64,000 nucleotides of DNA from Arabidopsis thaliana (taxonomy: Eukaryota > Streptophyta > Magnoliopsida > Brassicales > Brassicaceae). The position numbers and the translations under genes were made by a program. The DNA lies in the NCBI RefSeq assembly GCF_000001735.4, contig NC_003075.7:10727001-10791000 (forward strand), read 5' to 3'. Under the pieces are notes generated by a model. It was not told the DNA's origin, did no database searches, and saw only the letters and a list, made by a program, of their open reading frames with translations. This document shows, one piece after another, positions 12,291 through 25,028 of this stretch (its first letter is position 1; each line of letters starts with the position of its first letter).

Positions 12291-13620
12291 TTATTCTCCA
12301 CCACTTGCCTCAGTATTCCCCCATGCTTGTGATGCTGTAAAATACCAAATTCCAAATACGAGAGGTTAAGTACATTTTCATAAAAAGAAAGGAAACGAAT
12401 AGCATCTACAATATGGTTTCCCTTGTGGAATGTACAAAAGACGAACCTGCACGAGAGAGACGAGACACATCGTCAGCTCCAACGTTCCAAGCGTAGTAAC
12501 CAAGCAGACCTTTGTGCTTAGTGTATATCACTTTAGTAACGACGCTCTAAATATAATCGTACCCAATCAAGTTGTCCCAGCGATACAGTAAAATCCGACC
12601 ACTTCCGAGTCATAAACCGTTCTAGCTTTGTATTCCGTTATGAATTTAACTATCTGATCATAGTTGATCGAACCGTTAGCAGTCACGGCAACTCGGTGGG
12701 TGACCGCAACATCATCACCGTGGTCCTTGTCGTCGTCGAGAGTCCAGGACCAGCCAACGTATGGAAATCCAAAGACTGCTTTCTTCTCCGGAAGTCCGGC
12801 CTTAAGCCAATGTTTCAAACCGGTGTCGCCGCATGGACCTACCAACCAAGTTACCAAATTCTATTCCAGTTAAACCCTTGACCAATCAAAAGCTACTCAC
12901 TTTTTCTACGTAGGGATTATATTTAGTTACGTTTATACCTTTAATGGAAGGATCATACAACCCGGCAGGTGGACCGATTTCAGTGGTCAAACCATAAAAC
13001 TCATAAGCGATAAGATTAACCCAATCTAAGCTTCTGTTGATCGCTTGGACCGGGTAGGAAACCGAATTGTAATCTGAGGTGTAGTAAACCGCAGCCGTCA
13101 AAAGCAAAGGCCTTATTCCGGTACGTTGAGACTCGACCTCAACTGCGGATCGCCATTCTTGAAGTAGTTTCCCGAAGTTGTTCATCTCCACATCATTGTT
13201 TGGGTACTCCCAAGCCAGATCAAGTCCATAAAATCCGAGAGATCTAGCGATCGAGATCGAAGACGAAATGAACGATTCTCGAGAGGTGCGGTTACTTGCC
13301 ATGGACGCAAACGCGAATTTGTTGTCTGTTTTTTTCCCGCCGATCGACAAGAGGGTCTTCACGTTATGGTTTTTCTACCTGACGATTTCAGTGAAGGTGG
13401 AGAATTCGTATTCGTGCCTTTGGGGGATGAAGACTCTGTGGGTTTCAAGGTCGAGATCTGCGAAGGCGCAGAAAAGGTGAGTGAAGAGAGTTGAGTCAAT
13501 AAGGATTGCTGAGGACTGTGGGATTACACTGCCGGTTGGTTTGGTTTCGCCATCCGGAAACCAGTAGGCAGCTTTTACTACGGGTCCGGAGGAGGATCCG
13601 AGAATCTGAGAATCAGTCAT
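12291..13620 (-). pseudogene. GH18 chitinase pseudogene with an early stop and a frameshift (AT4G19740-like)
   Basis: Minus-strand exons by homology: 13620-12939, 12838-12447 and 12334-12291. The start MTDSQILGSS aligns with the sibling start MTSTVILGSP. Three lesions are visible. A TAG at 13377-13375 sits in frame, between EIVR and KNHNVKTLL, just before the SIGG strand. In exon 2 one G is missing from the conserved TGG-ATT (Trp-Ile), at about 12574, which shifts the frame and creates a TGA at about 12569-12567. A further TAG about 20 bases downstream lies in the original frame. The exon is 392 bases long, consistent with 393 minus one. The catalytic motif is FYGLDLAWEYP (second Asp to Ala) and beta-6 reads IAYEFYG. 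A shorter protein from an internal ATG is possible, but it would lack the first strands of the barrel. Confidence 0.88.
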
Positions 13621-13717
13621 TTCTTCGAGACTCTTTTTTAGCAAAATTATGCTTTATGTGTTTCTTTGTTTGTTGTGCTTTAGTAGTGATACAAACTGAA
13701 AGGGTGCTTTCTTTCTC

Positions 13718-13724
13718 TTTTTAT
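13718..13724 (-). promoter_or_regulatory. TATA box of the 12291-13620 pseudogene
   Basis: TATAAAA lies on the minus strand about 100 bases before the ATG, at the same position as in sibling genes. The promoter is better preserved than the coding region. Confidence 0.5.
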
Positions 13725-14813
13725 AGAGATTTTGGGAGTAGATATCTTGAATAATAAAACAAAAGACAAATTCAACTTTGAATTTAGGAGGGTTTTATTG
13801 GTTAGTGGATTTTTGTTTATATTTTACAGCCAAAAGTCTTTGCTAAATGTTGTGACACCATTAAAAGCTCATTTTTGTCATAGTTGATGTATCTTTATTT
13901 CACATATCCTTATAAGTTTAAGAATTTAATTTATAGCAGTCAAGTGGTTAAAGATTTTAACATATACTATAATAAGTATGAAAATTTGGGTTCGACTACT
14001 CTCATTATGATTTTAACCAATTTTGGCAAGAACATTAGAGCACATATATTGCATAATTTTGGAAAGTGTCTTTAAAACTAAAATTACAAAATATTAATAA
14101 ATAAAGATGAAAGGTCTTTAAATTAAAGACACCAAAATATCTCTATCAGGATATTTAAAACATCCTACTATTAAATTTAAAGACACCCAAACACTAAAAT
14201 GAAACTTTACATGTTATATTTTAATGGTGAGAAAACCCTCTCATAATATGAGCGATGGAAATGGTCTTATATAGGTTACCCGTACATACATGTCTTTGGA
14301 TTGAATTAGCTTTTTTCCTTTTCTAGATCACATATTAGATTATATTTTGGTTCAAGAGCCTCCGGTAATGTAATTTTAAATTTGTTACCTAAACATAACA
14401 CTATCGCACATGAGTTATTGAAGAAATTTGTTTTGTTCTTCTAAACGATATATATATATATATATATATATATAGTAACCGAAAAAGTTGAATTGTAACC
14501 GAAAAATCTAGTAAACGTTGGGTATTTTTAAAAAAGTTCATGGACGGAGATTTTGATTTGCAATTACTGTTTTCTTGTTTGCGACTCTGATTAGGCGAAG
14601 TCAATTGTGTAGTTTTTCACTTAGTGCAACAAAACTCCTATTTAATCTATTTTGATTTTGCTAATAGTATATATAAAAGACTTCTTATACGCGTATATTA
14701 TGATAATATGATTTCCAACTAGGTTTATCATAATATGAAAATATAACTAAGCTTAGAGAACCAAACAATAATCTGCTTTTAATTAAAAAAATAACTCGAT
14801 TTTATATATATAT

Positions 14814-14996
14814 ATTTCTAACAAGTCTATTTGGCTAACAATGTATATATTGGTCACTAGATATGTTTAATGATATATCTAGCAAGTCTATTTGGCTAAC
14901 AATGTATATATTGGTCACGAGATATGTTTAATGATATATCTAGCAAGTCTATTTGGCTAACAATGTATATATTGGTCACTAGATATGTTTAATGAT
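14814..14996. repeat. Three tandem copies of a 61-bp unit
   Basis: The phrase 'caagtctatttggctaacaa' starts at 14822, 14883 and 14944, a strict 61-base period. Each unit continues with 'gtatatattggtcac' and 'agatatgtttaatg'. The copies are almost identical, with a few differences in the outer edges and a t/g change in 'cactaga/cacgaga'. The unit is a local amplification of the dispersed spacer module. Confidence 0.9.
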
Positions 14997-15202
14997 TTCT
15001 TATTATAAAATACCAGAGTTGTCACATGAATTATTTAAATTCTCTTTTGGCCAAAAAAAAAAAAGAATGATTTAAATTCTCTTATTTTGTTTTTAAAATT
15101 ATAAAATTTACTTTATTTATCAATTTTAAAAATGTACTTCTTCGATTCATTTTAAAAGTTTTTGGAAAAACGTTTCATTACAAATCAACTTGGATAAGAA
15201 TC

Positions 15203-15204
<2 letters not shown>

Positions 15205-15243
<39 letters not shown>
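15205..15243. repeat. AT dinucleotide microsatellite
   Basis: An uninterrupted alternation of A and T of nearly 40 bases. Confidence 0.9.
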
Positions 15244-15245
<2 letters not shown>

Positions 15246-18200
15246 CTAGGTGTTGGACAAACTTTTGAATTTTCACGTACAGTTTTCATTTTTTGTCAAC
15301 TTTTACTATCGATTTGGGTAGTATACTTTTTCATTCTACTTCACGGTTAATATCTCAAATTATTAAATTTTACTATTTAAATATATCCGAAATTAGACAT
15401 CTTAAGCTTTGTTAATTAAATTAGACATCTAGTTATTAATATTGGATATGTATATAGTGCGGATTCTTTTTTTTTTGTAGGTTGTCCGACATAAAATTAA
15501 TACTAGCTTACAAAAGAAAGTCTGCTGTTAATTAAGCAGAGATAAAAAAGACTTCGATATAGTCCATATAACAAGTCTGTTTGTCAAACAATATATTACA
15601 ATGATTAAAGAGTACCAAATGTAACAAATTATATGTAGAGGTATCTATACATTGCATGCTAGTCATCGGATAATGTCGCCTTTTAGTATTCGGATTTGGA
15701 TAGTATATATACTTTTTCATTCAACTTCAAAATTTCCAAAAATATATGTGTGAAATCAACTACAAATCTTACTATTCTTGGCATTTTTTTGTAAACTACT
15801 AGTGAAATATTTTTTACGGTTAATATCTGGAATTATGAAACTTATACTGTTTTAAAATATACTGAAAAAAAACTTTTTTATCTTATGCTTTGCTAGTAAT
15901 TAATTATACATGTAGATATATATGTATGTGTGTGTAATATTGAAAAGAAAATATTGTTTTACTTTTTTTTTTTTTTTGTTAGGGTGAGGGGTGACTAAAG
16001 TCCCCCCAAATTATTACAAAATAAAGTAAAAATTACAAGCAAACATTTCGCACAATCGCAGATATTGTTTTACCCTTTTGAGAAGAGATATTTTCAATAT
16101 TAAAACAAAAGAAATAGTAAACTTTTGCATTTGCCGGAAATTTATCATTAGTTGAAAAAAAAAACGTCGATTTTAAGTAAGTCTTTTTTATGATAGAAAT
16201 TTATTGCTTTTCTAATAGATGTTCACAATTTCTGTCTTTGAAATAATCTAAAAAATTTATTTCAAGATAGTATTATATATTTTACATCATTTGGATCGTA
16301 TGATCAATACCACAATCCCTACTATACGAGATAACGTGATTTATTAAAGTCAAAATCTGGTAGAGAAGCCATAGAAGTAGACCGTCAACCACTTTACTAA
16401 GACACTTGATTTAAATTTAAGTTTAATATTTCAAATACGACCTTTTTAGTTTATTATTTATGCTCACATTATAAATATGATTGTATATTTGTATATATTT
16501 ATTTTATTTGAATGTGTCAATTTTATTAGAAAATTTCTGTGATTACAATTATTGTAAAATTTTATATAAAGCCGATACCTCTGAAAAGTGGAAAATAAAA
16601 GACTGTATTATATATAGACCATATATATTTAATTGTTTATATAGAAAATGTAGAGTAAATTCATCATTCTTTTTTGTAGTATATAATGTATAGTATGTAT
16701 TTATCATTGAATGTGTCATATACTATAAACCTGTGTAATTAATGCTTATAATATGCTCTGATATTTGTGGGGCGGCATGACGGATATCTTGATTCTTGAA
16801 TATAAAAGAAAGTAATAATAAAGACTCGATTATAGTCCATAAATCTTTATTGTTATTTTCTCGTCATTATCTATATAAATCTAACCCATATCTTGTTTCA
16901 CGACTTCACGTTACGCTAACAACTAATATATTGTGACTAGATTAAGTAAAACTAATCCGGTCACATTGATTATATTTAGTATCTCTGTGGTAGTAGTGTT
17001 TATGCCTAAGTTTAATTATAAAAGATTTAACAATTAATTAAGACTTAAAACCAAAATTTCGATGCCAAAAACATTCTTCAAGGATATTCCATTGCGTGTA
17101 TTACATCTTTGCTCTCCAAAACAAAAGATATAAAATTATTATGTCTCATGTTAGGTAGATTGTGAGCAGCCCAAAATAGTCTTTGCACATAAACCTCAAA
17201 ATTGGAGGTTGTGGTATGAATGATTTTCCGTGCATCAAAACGAATTATATCAACAAAAAAAGGATTCCGAAAAGTTATTTCGCCATATATTCCAAGGTGT
17301 TAAATATATTAAAACGAAATCTTTAGTGTTTTTTGATTATTCCACAAACTTTTTATTAAGTTCAACTCTTTCCGCAATTTAATTACTCGGCTATTTCGTT
17401 ATTATAATATTTTCTCTGTTTTTTTATAATTGATTTTCTAGAAAAACACATATATTAAGAAAACATATTAAAACTGATAATAAAAATATTAATTTTTTGT
17501 GATTTATATTTTGCAATAATTCTTAATCAATGATATTTAATTATTTGTCTTGAATTTTAAAATTCATTATTAATAACTAATAAACAGTATATAAAAAACC
17601 TAAAAAATTAATTTTTTGAAACAATTTTTTTCTTCTAAACAATCAAGTAATAACAAACAGAGAAAGTAGTATTTAGCTGACTAAACCCTTTAAACACTCA
17701 TACTTTAGATTTATGGTAATGTGAAAACTAACATGTTCTTTCGTATATAACACCAAAAATCACTGTTATCTTATTCTATAAAGGAGTACCGTGTCTTATC
17801 GAAAACAACATGTATTAAAATTATAATCAAGACGACACATAGTATCAAGGAATATATATAGTTTAAAATGTGTTAATCGGTCAATTATATTTATTCGTAT
17901 TTTGATATTTTCTAATATGTTTATACATGGCTCCAAATATGTAATCTCTTTTTTTATTTTTTCTGAAAACGTGGACAAAGTGATTCAAATGCTTATTTCA
18001 TAAAAATAAAACTGTAGCATTCTTTAACACAACTTTCTTTTTTTGTTTTTACTTTTAAATATTTAGAAATTTAAGTCCTAAAGTTTTTCATCTTTTAGAG
18101 GCAAAATCCACATCATATTACTTTTTTTTTTTTGAAAAAGATCCTTTTTCAATAAACGTCGAATCAAGTATCTCCACCAAAATAAATTACTGCTAGCCAA

Positions 18201-18473
18201 CATCACGTTGGTCTTCGACACAACTTCAAATTTCAAACGAACCAATATGTAGTATGGGTAAAAAAATAAAAGACAACGCCTTTATTTGATTTTACAATAA
18301 GATAAGCAAACATGTTTTTATTTTTTTCTTGAAAGAGATAAGCAAACGCCTTTAGCAAAACAAGCAAAAGAAAAGAAAAGAAAAGAAAATGAAACGTCTT
18401 TATTTTCTGACAATTAGACAAGCACACAATATATTTTTCACTTTTCGTCGTTGTGGGAACTCGTCTTGGATTT

Positions 18474-20127
18474 TTATTCTCCGGCTGCTACACTTCCATG
18501 TCCGGTGGATAGCTCTGTAGTATCCCATGCTATTGATGCTGTAAAAACCACCAAAAGCCATTTAAAACTCACTACTGCTAATCTGATCAGATACTAATTT
18601 TTTTTCCCCAATTAATAGATTCAAATATATAGTATAAAAAAAACTTGCAAAACAATAATTTCCGAATGTGATAATTCAAATTTAAGGATATAGTAAAAAG
18701 AAAGTTAATGAAAACGAACCTGCACGAGAAAGACCACAATTATAGTCAGCTCCAACATGCCACGAGAAGTAACCAAGCAAACCTTTTAGCTTAGCGTATC
18801 TCACTTTGGACACAATACTCTGATTATCATCGTAACCAATCCACGTGGTCCCGACGTAACAATAGAATCCGATCACCGCCGGATCATGGAATGTGGCTGC
18901 TCCGTTATCGATAATATAGTTCCTTATCTTGGCATAGGTTATAGAACCGTCCGATGATATCGCTGCTCCATCGGTGGCTGCATCATAGCCGTTATTCTCG
19001 GCGTCCTCGAGAGTCCAAGCCCAACCACAGTATGAGAATCCTAACACTGCTTTCTTCGCCGGAAGTTTAGCCTCAAGCCACTTACTCAACCCGGAGTCGC
19101 CACTTCGACCTATGTAATTCAACTTTAATTAGATAAATTGGTTTTGAGTGCAAAATATATATGTAAAAGTAAAATGATATTTATAAAGTAAAATGTAAAA
19201 TATATATGATATTAACAAAATTCACAACCTCTGTCTAAAATAAATTTTTTAGAAATAAGAGGTAATAATGCAGAAACCTGTAATTTAAATCACACCATAA
19301 TAATATATTTCATGATTTGGTTTTAAATTTTGAAGTCGTAGATGAATGAGTGAATGATGTTAAGCATTTATTTTCTATCAATTTTGATTTCATTGTCTAT
19401 GTATATATATATGTTGATAGTAAGGAAAAACTGCAGTTGTGTTACGGGTTTAGTTATGGTTTATACCTGCTGGGTTGGAAGGATCAAATAGAGCAGCGGG
19501 TGGCCCGGTCACTGGCGACCAACCCGGTCCATAAAAATCGTAGGCCATAATGTTAACAAAATCCAAATTGTCGGCAATGGCTTGAACCGGGTACTCCTCA
19601 CCATAGTAATCCGGGGAGTAGTAAACCGCAGCCGTCAAGAGCAAAGGCAGTTGATTAGTTCTGTCAGACTCTTCCACAACCGCAGCTCGCCATTCTTTCA
19701 CGAGTTTCCCAAAGTTGGCCATCTCCACGTCATTGCTTGGATACTCCCAAGCTAGGTCGAGGCCGTAGAAATCCTTCTTCCTAGCGATATCGATCGAGGA
19801 ATCAATGAACGCTTTCCGGTTTTTGCTGTTACTTGCCATGGACGCTAACACAGCTTTGTCTGCATCTTTACCCCCGATCGACAAGAGAGTTTGCACGTCC
19901 GTGTTTTTGTCTTTAACGGTATGGGTAAAGCTGGAGACTTGGCATGAGTTCGCGGCAGAGATAGTGACTTCATGGGTGGAAGAGTCGACGTCAGCGAAGG
20001 CGCAGAAAAGATGGGTGAAGCGAGTTGAGTCAATGTTTCCGGCAGGGAAGTCGTTTTCCGGCTTCACAACCCAGTAGGAAGCTTTTACGATCGAGTTGGT
20101 TCGGAGAAACTGAGTTTGATCAGCCAT
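18474..20127 (-). CDS. GH18 chitinase-like protein, D-x-A-x-E type (AT4G19750-like)
   Basis: Minus-strand exons are 20127-19467, 19109-18720 and 18538-18474 (TAA), giving 371 residues in an intact frame. The start MADQTQFLRTNS leads straight into VKASYW, so no signal peptide is predicted. The product shows LLSIGG, the motif FYGLDLAWEYP (D124, A126, E128), MAYDFYGPGW, and the beta-8 segment GYFSWHVGADY. The general acid is kept but the middle Asp, which positions the substrate acetamido group in GH18 enzymes, is Ala. Activity should be weak or altered. Its closest relative is the inverted gene at 23381-25028. Relative to that gene, exon 1 is 27 bases shorter around residues 20-31 (WVVKPENDFPAG instead of WFPDGKSQSPEC...). 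The last exon also reads further, adding LSTGHGSVAAGE. Confidence 0.88.
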
Positions 20128-20202
20128 TTTGGTCGAGGGTCTTTAGCAAAGTGCTTTCTGTGTTTGTTTGTGTTTTGTAATTATGAGGATGGTATCGTTG
20201 TC

Positions 20203-20210
20203 TATTTATA
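20203..20210 (-). promoter_or_regulatory. TATA box of the 18474-20127 gene
   Basis: TATAAATA on the minus strand, about 80 bases upstream of the ATG. It is mirrored at 23298-23305 in front of the inverted copy. Confidence 0.65.
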
Positions 20211-23200
20211 AGGGTTTAGAGAAATGATATGGTTAAGTTTTGGAAAATAAAAACAAACTTCAACTTTGAGTTTAGTATTTCGAAAGCAAAAAGTCTTTGC
20301 TAAGGATGTGAGTGGCACAAAAAAAAAAGCTTGTATATAGTATTTCAATTTCTAATTTCGTGTTGGGATTTTTATTTTTTTAATATGGCTTGTCCAACAT
20401 GAAATTAGAAATTAACAAAAAATAAAGTCTACGGTTAATAAAAAGAAAATAAAGACTGGGTTTCTTAGTCTATATATCTAACAATTTATCTGTTAACGTC
20501 GTTCTAACAAGTACCAAGTATTGGCTCACATTTCAATAATGAAAATTGCGATTAGATGGGATGGGGTGGGCATCGAATATGTTAAAATGATTAACTAAGA
20601 CAAGAATATTTATCAAAAATAAACTAACTAAAACAAGAATACTAAAGCAGCCACCATAATGATATGTATGCCAAGTATTCTTCGGTTTCGGTACACAGTA
20701 CATGAATTCATTGTCGTTGACAATTTATACATTCATATTTGAATTTTCATCATCTTAATTATAACACGGTGATTGGATTAGTACAAAAATTTAGATTATT
20801 ACTATAAGATGATATCATACAGATAAATGTGTTTTATCATAATTAGTATTATATAATCTTTTATATTTCCGAGGTGAAATTAGTAGCTGCCAATAAAGAA
20901 TAGTGTATGAAAATACAAAATTTGTCTTCAAAAAATAAGCAAGGACAAAAAGACGGTAAAATCAATGAAACAACATATAAGAAAAAGGGAAGAAAAAGAC
21001 TGGATTCTAAAGTCCATTATATGCTCAAATTAATCCTTAAACTTATTTTCTCAAATAAAAAGATTGAATTCCACAAAATTAAATTATTAGTATTTGAAAT
21101 CACCCTAAACCAGAAATTAACGTTAATTAAAAGACAAATAAGTGAATAAAATTAAATTGTAAATCAAATAGATTAAAGTGTTGAGTATAAAGAATTTTTC
21201 AGAAAATATATGAATAGCAAATCTAGCAGTTAATTAGAATTATTACCGAACCATTCTAAAACTCAAATAACTATTGTAAAATCAACAAACTTTCGTTGTA
21301 TTGATAATTTGTGCCTAATAATATTGATTCCACCTTATATATAAATCCCTAGAACTAGTCAAGCATTAAATTTAGGATTTGATAATTTCACATAGGTTTC
21401 TAAACCAACTCTTGTTTGTATCTAGTTATTTGTGCCCACCTAAGATAGTTCTAGTAATAAATGCTCTTTAAGATCATATCTATTAACCTAAGATCAAGTT
21501 CTAAATGATCAATGTAGAACTAGCATTAAGAATAATCAAAGATGGGGAACTCTATAGATAAATTCTAAGAGGTTATCGATCTACTAATTCATCCAAGTCC
21601 ATAATAAGAATCCCTAAATCCAACAAGGTGATTACTCAGACATAATTATATGAACACTAATCCGAATAAATTGAATTAAAAGAGTAAAGAGATAAAGTTT
21701 AAGGGAAATATGAATCTTCTCTTAAGGAATCTGATTATTCTCTCCAAACTAGTACAAAATTTCTTTCTACAAAAAACGTTACGTCTAAATAATGACCTTA
21801 AAAATCTATTTATATGTTCTTAAAAACGTGCATAAACTTATTTTGCAAATAGAAAATAGTTATGGGCTTTTCGTAACTTTTGAAACTTGTGAAAAAATGG
21901 GAGGCTTCTTGACACAAAGGTTGTCAACTGACACCAATGCAGTGTCGATCAATACCGACACCTCTTTGACGTTTCAAGTTGCTCTTCTTAGCTAATTAGC
22001 TCCAAAAACTCTAAAGCTCTCTATAAATATATATTTGTGAAGACTCGAAAAAACACAAAAAAAAATCAAAAAAAATCTAAAAATCATACTAATATCATAG
22101 TTAAAAACAGTAAAACCATGATATATCAGTCCATAATTCTGTAGATAAACATTTTGTGTCAGCCTGTCAGGCAAACATCAATAACAGATCTATACTTCTA
22201 AACATCAATAATTTTTCTACTATTTAATTGTAAGAGTTGAACTTTTTAAAGTTATCAGGGTTTTAATTTCTCAACTAATTAATCTTTAAAGTTTTTATTA
22301 ACTAAAACATTACAATGATCAATTATGTATATCTTTATAGATCGGTCATCCACTTTCATTAGTAAATGAAACCACTAGCTAAAACTGTATACATATGTAT
22401 ATAACAGGCTAATAAACTACCTATAGACTCTATCAATAAACTTTTGGATATATAGACGTGCAGAAAACATGTTAGATCTGTCATCTGTATACCTAAAGCC
22501 ATTAATCAAAAACTGGTTTTAGAATTATCCAGACCCATACAAGATGGAAACTTTTAATAAGAAAATCAATATCATAACAGATGTTTTAATATGCTTTTTC
22601 CATAAATCTTAGGTTAAGATCACAAGAATGTTTCAGTTACATATCATAATCTCTTAAGTTGGTATCAATCCATTGAAGACGATCGACACGACGACAATTC
22701 TGTAGTTCTACATTGGAACTCTCATCTTCGACGTTGAACTTGTCAGGAACAAGAGGCCTTAATTAACAAAAAAATCATTTAGTACTTATAATTTGCTTTT
22801 TCTACAAAGTATATATATATCTAGTAGAAAAAATATCCACTTTTGGAGTATCTTTTAATTTGTGAACGGAATGTTTCAATTTTGATATAAACGAGCTAGT
22901 TTATGGTGTCTTACTCACATCTTCACCAGATACACTTTAGCTTGTCGAATTCTAAATTTAAAGTTGTTTGTTTACTCGAAATATTAATAATTGAAATGTG
23001 AACCAATATCTACATTCACATAATATAGACAAAAATCCAGTCTTTTTATTTTCTTTTTTCTTAGTCGTAGACTATTATTATTATTTTGTTGTCAATTACT
23101 AATATCATGTTGGGCAAGCCATATTACAAAATAAATCCCACTTTACACATATCCTATGATTTTTTTTTTTAATATATAGAAATACTTCAACTTGATATAA

Positions 23201-23297
23201 AATAGTTTTTTTTTTTTCTAAATGGTGCCACTCACATCATTTACCTGAAATTTGTTTTTATTTTCCAAAACTTAACCATATCATTTCTCTAAACCCT
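20211..23297. other. Divergent intergenic region with inverted promoter copies and fossil fragments
   Basis: The outer parts (about 20128-20540 and 22980-23380) are inverted copies of each other, with matching words such as 'taatatggcttgtccaacat' and its complement near 23110-23140. Inside lie a copy of the upstream flank used by the 26-35 kb chitinases, on the opposite strand (about 22790-22930), and a fossil of an FKBP exon near 22700-22755. The interval 20890-21020 resembles 32610-32720. No gene is supported. Confidence 0.65.
22700..22755 (+). pseudogene. Fossil of FKBP exon 4, inverted copy
   Basis: On the plus strand the sequence encodes STLGTLIFDVELV. This matches STLGTLVFDIELV of the FKBP last exon at 45579-45707. 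Only about 18 codons survive. The plus-strand orientation fits the inversion of the neighbouring chitinase gene. Confidence 0.75.
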
Positions 23298-23305
23298 TAT
23301 AAATA
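23298..23305 (+). promoter_or_regulatory. TATA box of the 23381-25028 gene
   Basis: TATAAATA, about 80 bases before the ATG, in the mirror image of the 20203-20210 context. Confidence 0.65.
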
Positions 23306-23380
23306 GACAACGAAACCATCCCCATAATTACAAAACACAAACAAACACATAAAGCACTTTGCTAAAGACCCTCGACCAAA

Positions 23381-25028
23381 ATGGCTGATCAAACTCAGTT
23401 TCTCCGAACCAACTCGATCGTAAAAGCTTCCTACTGGTTTCCGGATGGCAAATCCCAATCACCCGAGTGTTTAAGCCAAGGAACCCCATCCTCGTTTATT
23501 GACTCAACTCTCTTCACTCACCTCTTCTGCGCTTTCGCTGACGTCGACTCTTCCACCCATGAAGTCACTATCTCTGCCGCGAACTCATACCAATTCTCCA
23601 GCTTTACCGAAACCGTTAAAGAGAAAAACACGGACGTGCAAACTCTCTTGTCGATCGGTGGTAAAGATGCAGACAAAGCTGTGTTAGCGTCCATGGCAAG
23701 TAACAGCAAAAACCGGAAAGCGTTCATTGATTCCTCGATCGATATCGCTAGGAAGAAGGATTTCTACGGCCTCGACCTAGCTTGGGAGTATCCGAGCAAT
23801 GACGTGGAGATGACCAACTTTGGGAAACTCCTGGAAGAATGGCGAGCGGCGGTTGTGGAAGAGTCTGACAAAACTAATCAACTGCCTTTGCTCTTGACGG
23901 CTGCGGTTTACTACTCCCCGCAATACGATGGTGTGGAGTACCCGGTAAAAGCCATTGCCGACAATTTGGATTTTGTTAACATAATGGCCTACGATTTTTA
24001 TGGACCGGGTTGGTCGCCGGTGACGGGGCCACCCGCTGCCCTGTTTCATGATCCTTCTAACCCAGCAGGTATGAACCATAATTAAATCGTAACACAATTG
24101 AAGTGTTTCCCTTACTATCCATACAAACAAAAAAAAAATAGAGAAAGAAAATAGAAGTTTTTTTCTTTTTTGTTAATCAATCAATCGAGAAAAAATAGAA
24201 GTTTATAACACTCATTTTTACACGTTTAAATATTTGTTTTTCTCTTGGATTTTAAGTTTTTTAAAACCAAATCATGAAACATATTACTATCTATGGAATG
24301 TGATCCAAATAACAGGTTTCTGCGTTACAATAGAATTAATTATTTCTAATTATAACTTTACGTAGATTTTTCGCATATATATTTATGAAATAGAAATTTA
24401 AAACTGAATTACAACACAGGTCGAAGCGGCAACTCCGGGTTGAGGAAATGGCTTGATGAGGCTAAACTTCCGCCAAAGAAAGCAGTGTTAGGGTTCCCAT
24501 ACTGTGGATGGGCTTGGACTCTCGAAGACGCCGAGAATAACGGCTATGATGCAGCCACCGATGGAGCAGCGATATCACCCGACGGTTCTATAACCTATGC
24601 CAAGATAAGGAACTATATTGTCGATAACGGAGCAGCCACATTCCATGATCCGGCGGTGATCGGCTTCTATTGCTACGTGGGCAACACGTGGATTGGTTAC
24701 GATGATAATCAGAGTATTGTGTACAAAGTGAAATACGCTAAGTTTACTGGTCTGCTTGGTTACTTCTCGTGGCATGTTGGAGCTGACTATAATTGCGGTC
24801 TCTCTCGTGCAGGTTCGTTTTCATTTTAACTTCTAATCAAACTTTTTTTTTTTTTACTATATCGTTGAATTTGCATTATCACATTTGAAATTAATAACTG
24901 TGCTGCAATTTTATATCTTTCTCTTACATGAATTCGAAAGAAATAGTATCTGATCTTATTAATAGTAAAGAGTTTTAAATGACTTTTGGGTTTTTACAGC
25001 ATCAATAGCATGGGATACTACGGAGTAA
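23381..25028 (+). CDS. GH18 chitinase-like protein, D-x-A-x-E type, the only plus-strand copy (AT4G19760-like)
   Basis: Exons 23381-24068, 24420-24812 and 25000-25028 (TAA) give 369 residues with all phases correct. There is no signal peptide: MADQTQFLRTNS is followed at once by VKASYWFPDG. The product has LLSIGG (about 89-94), FYGLDLAWEYP (D132, A134, E136), MAYDFYGPGW, the insertion domain (PKKAVLGFPYCGWAWTL) and GYFSWHVGADY. Exon 2 is one codon longer than in most siblings (WLDEAKLPP). The gene and its promoter form an inverted duplicate of 18474-20127. The middle Asp is replaced by Ala while the catalytic Glu stays, so activity may be residual or redirected. Cytosolic or unconventional localisation is inferred from the missing signal peptide. 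Confidence 0.9.

Larger units (their letters stand above)
13725..18473. other. 4.7-kb gene-free spacer rich in repeats
   Basis: No coding region is supported. The spacer holds a TA microsatellite near 14450-14475, three 61-bp tandem copies (see the separate entry), an AT microsatellite near 15205-15243, and further copies of the dispersed module near 15545-15610 and 16810-16960. Near 15963-16080 a poly-T tract is followed by a G/C-richer piece ('gtgaggggtgactaaagtcc') unlike its surroundings. It may be the edge of an old transposon, which I could not identify. Confidence 0.6.

Noticed and set aside
15205..15243. AT repeat considered as a cruciform or replication origin signal
   Set aside because: Such microsatellites are common in plant spacers, and nothing else supports a function.
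17050..17300. Slightly coding-like stretch in the 13.7-18.5 kb spacer
   Set aside because: It may be an old retroelement piece, but no frame or motif could be recognised on either strand.
20907..21149. 80-codon Lys-rich plus-strand frame
   Set aside because: It is low-complexity AT-rich sequence within a spacer, and the related segment at 32.6 kb does not keep the frame.
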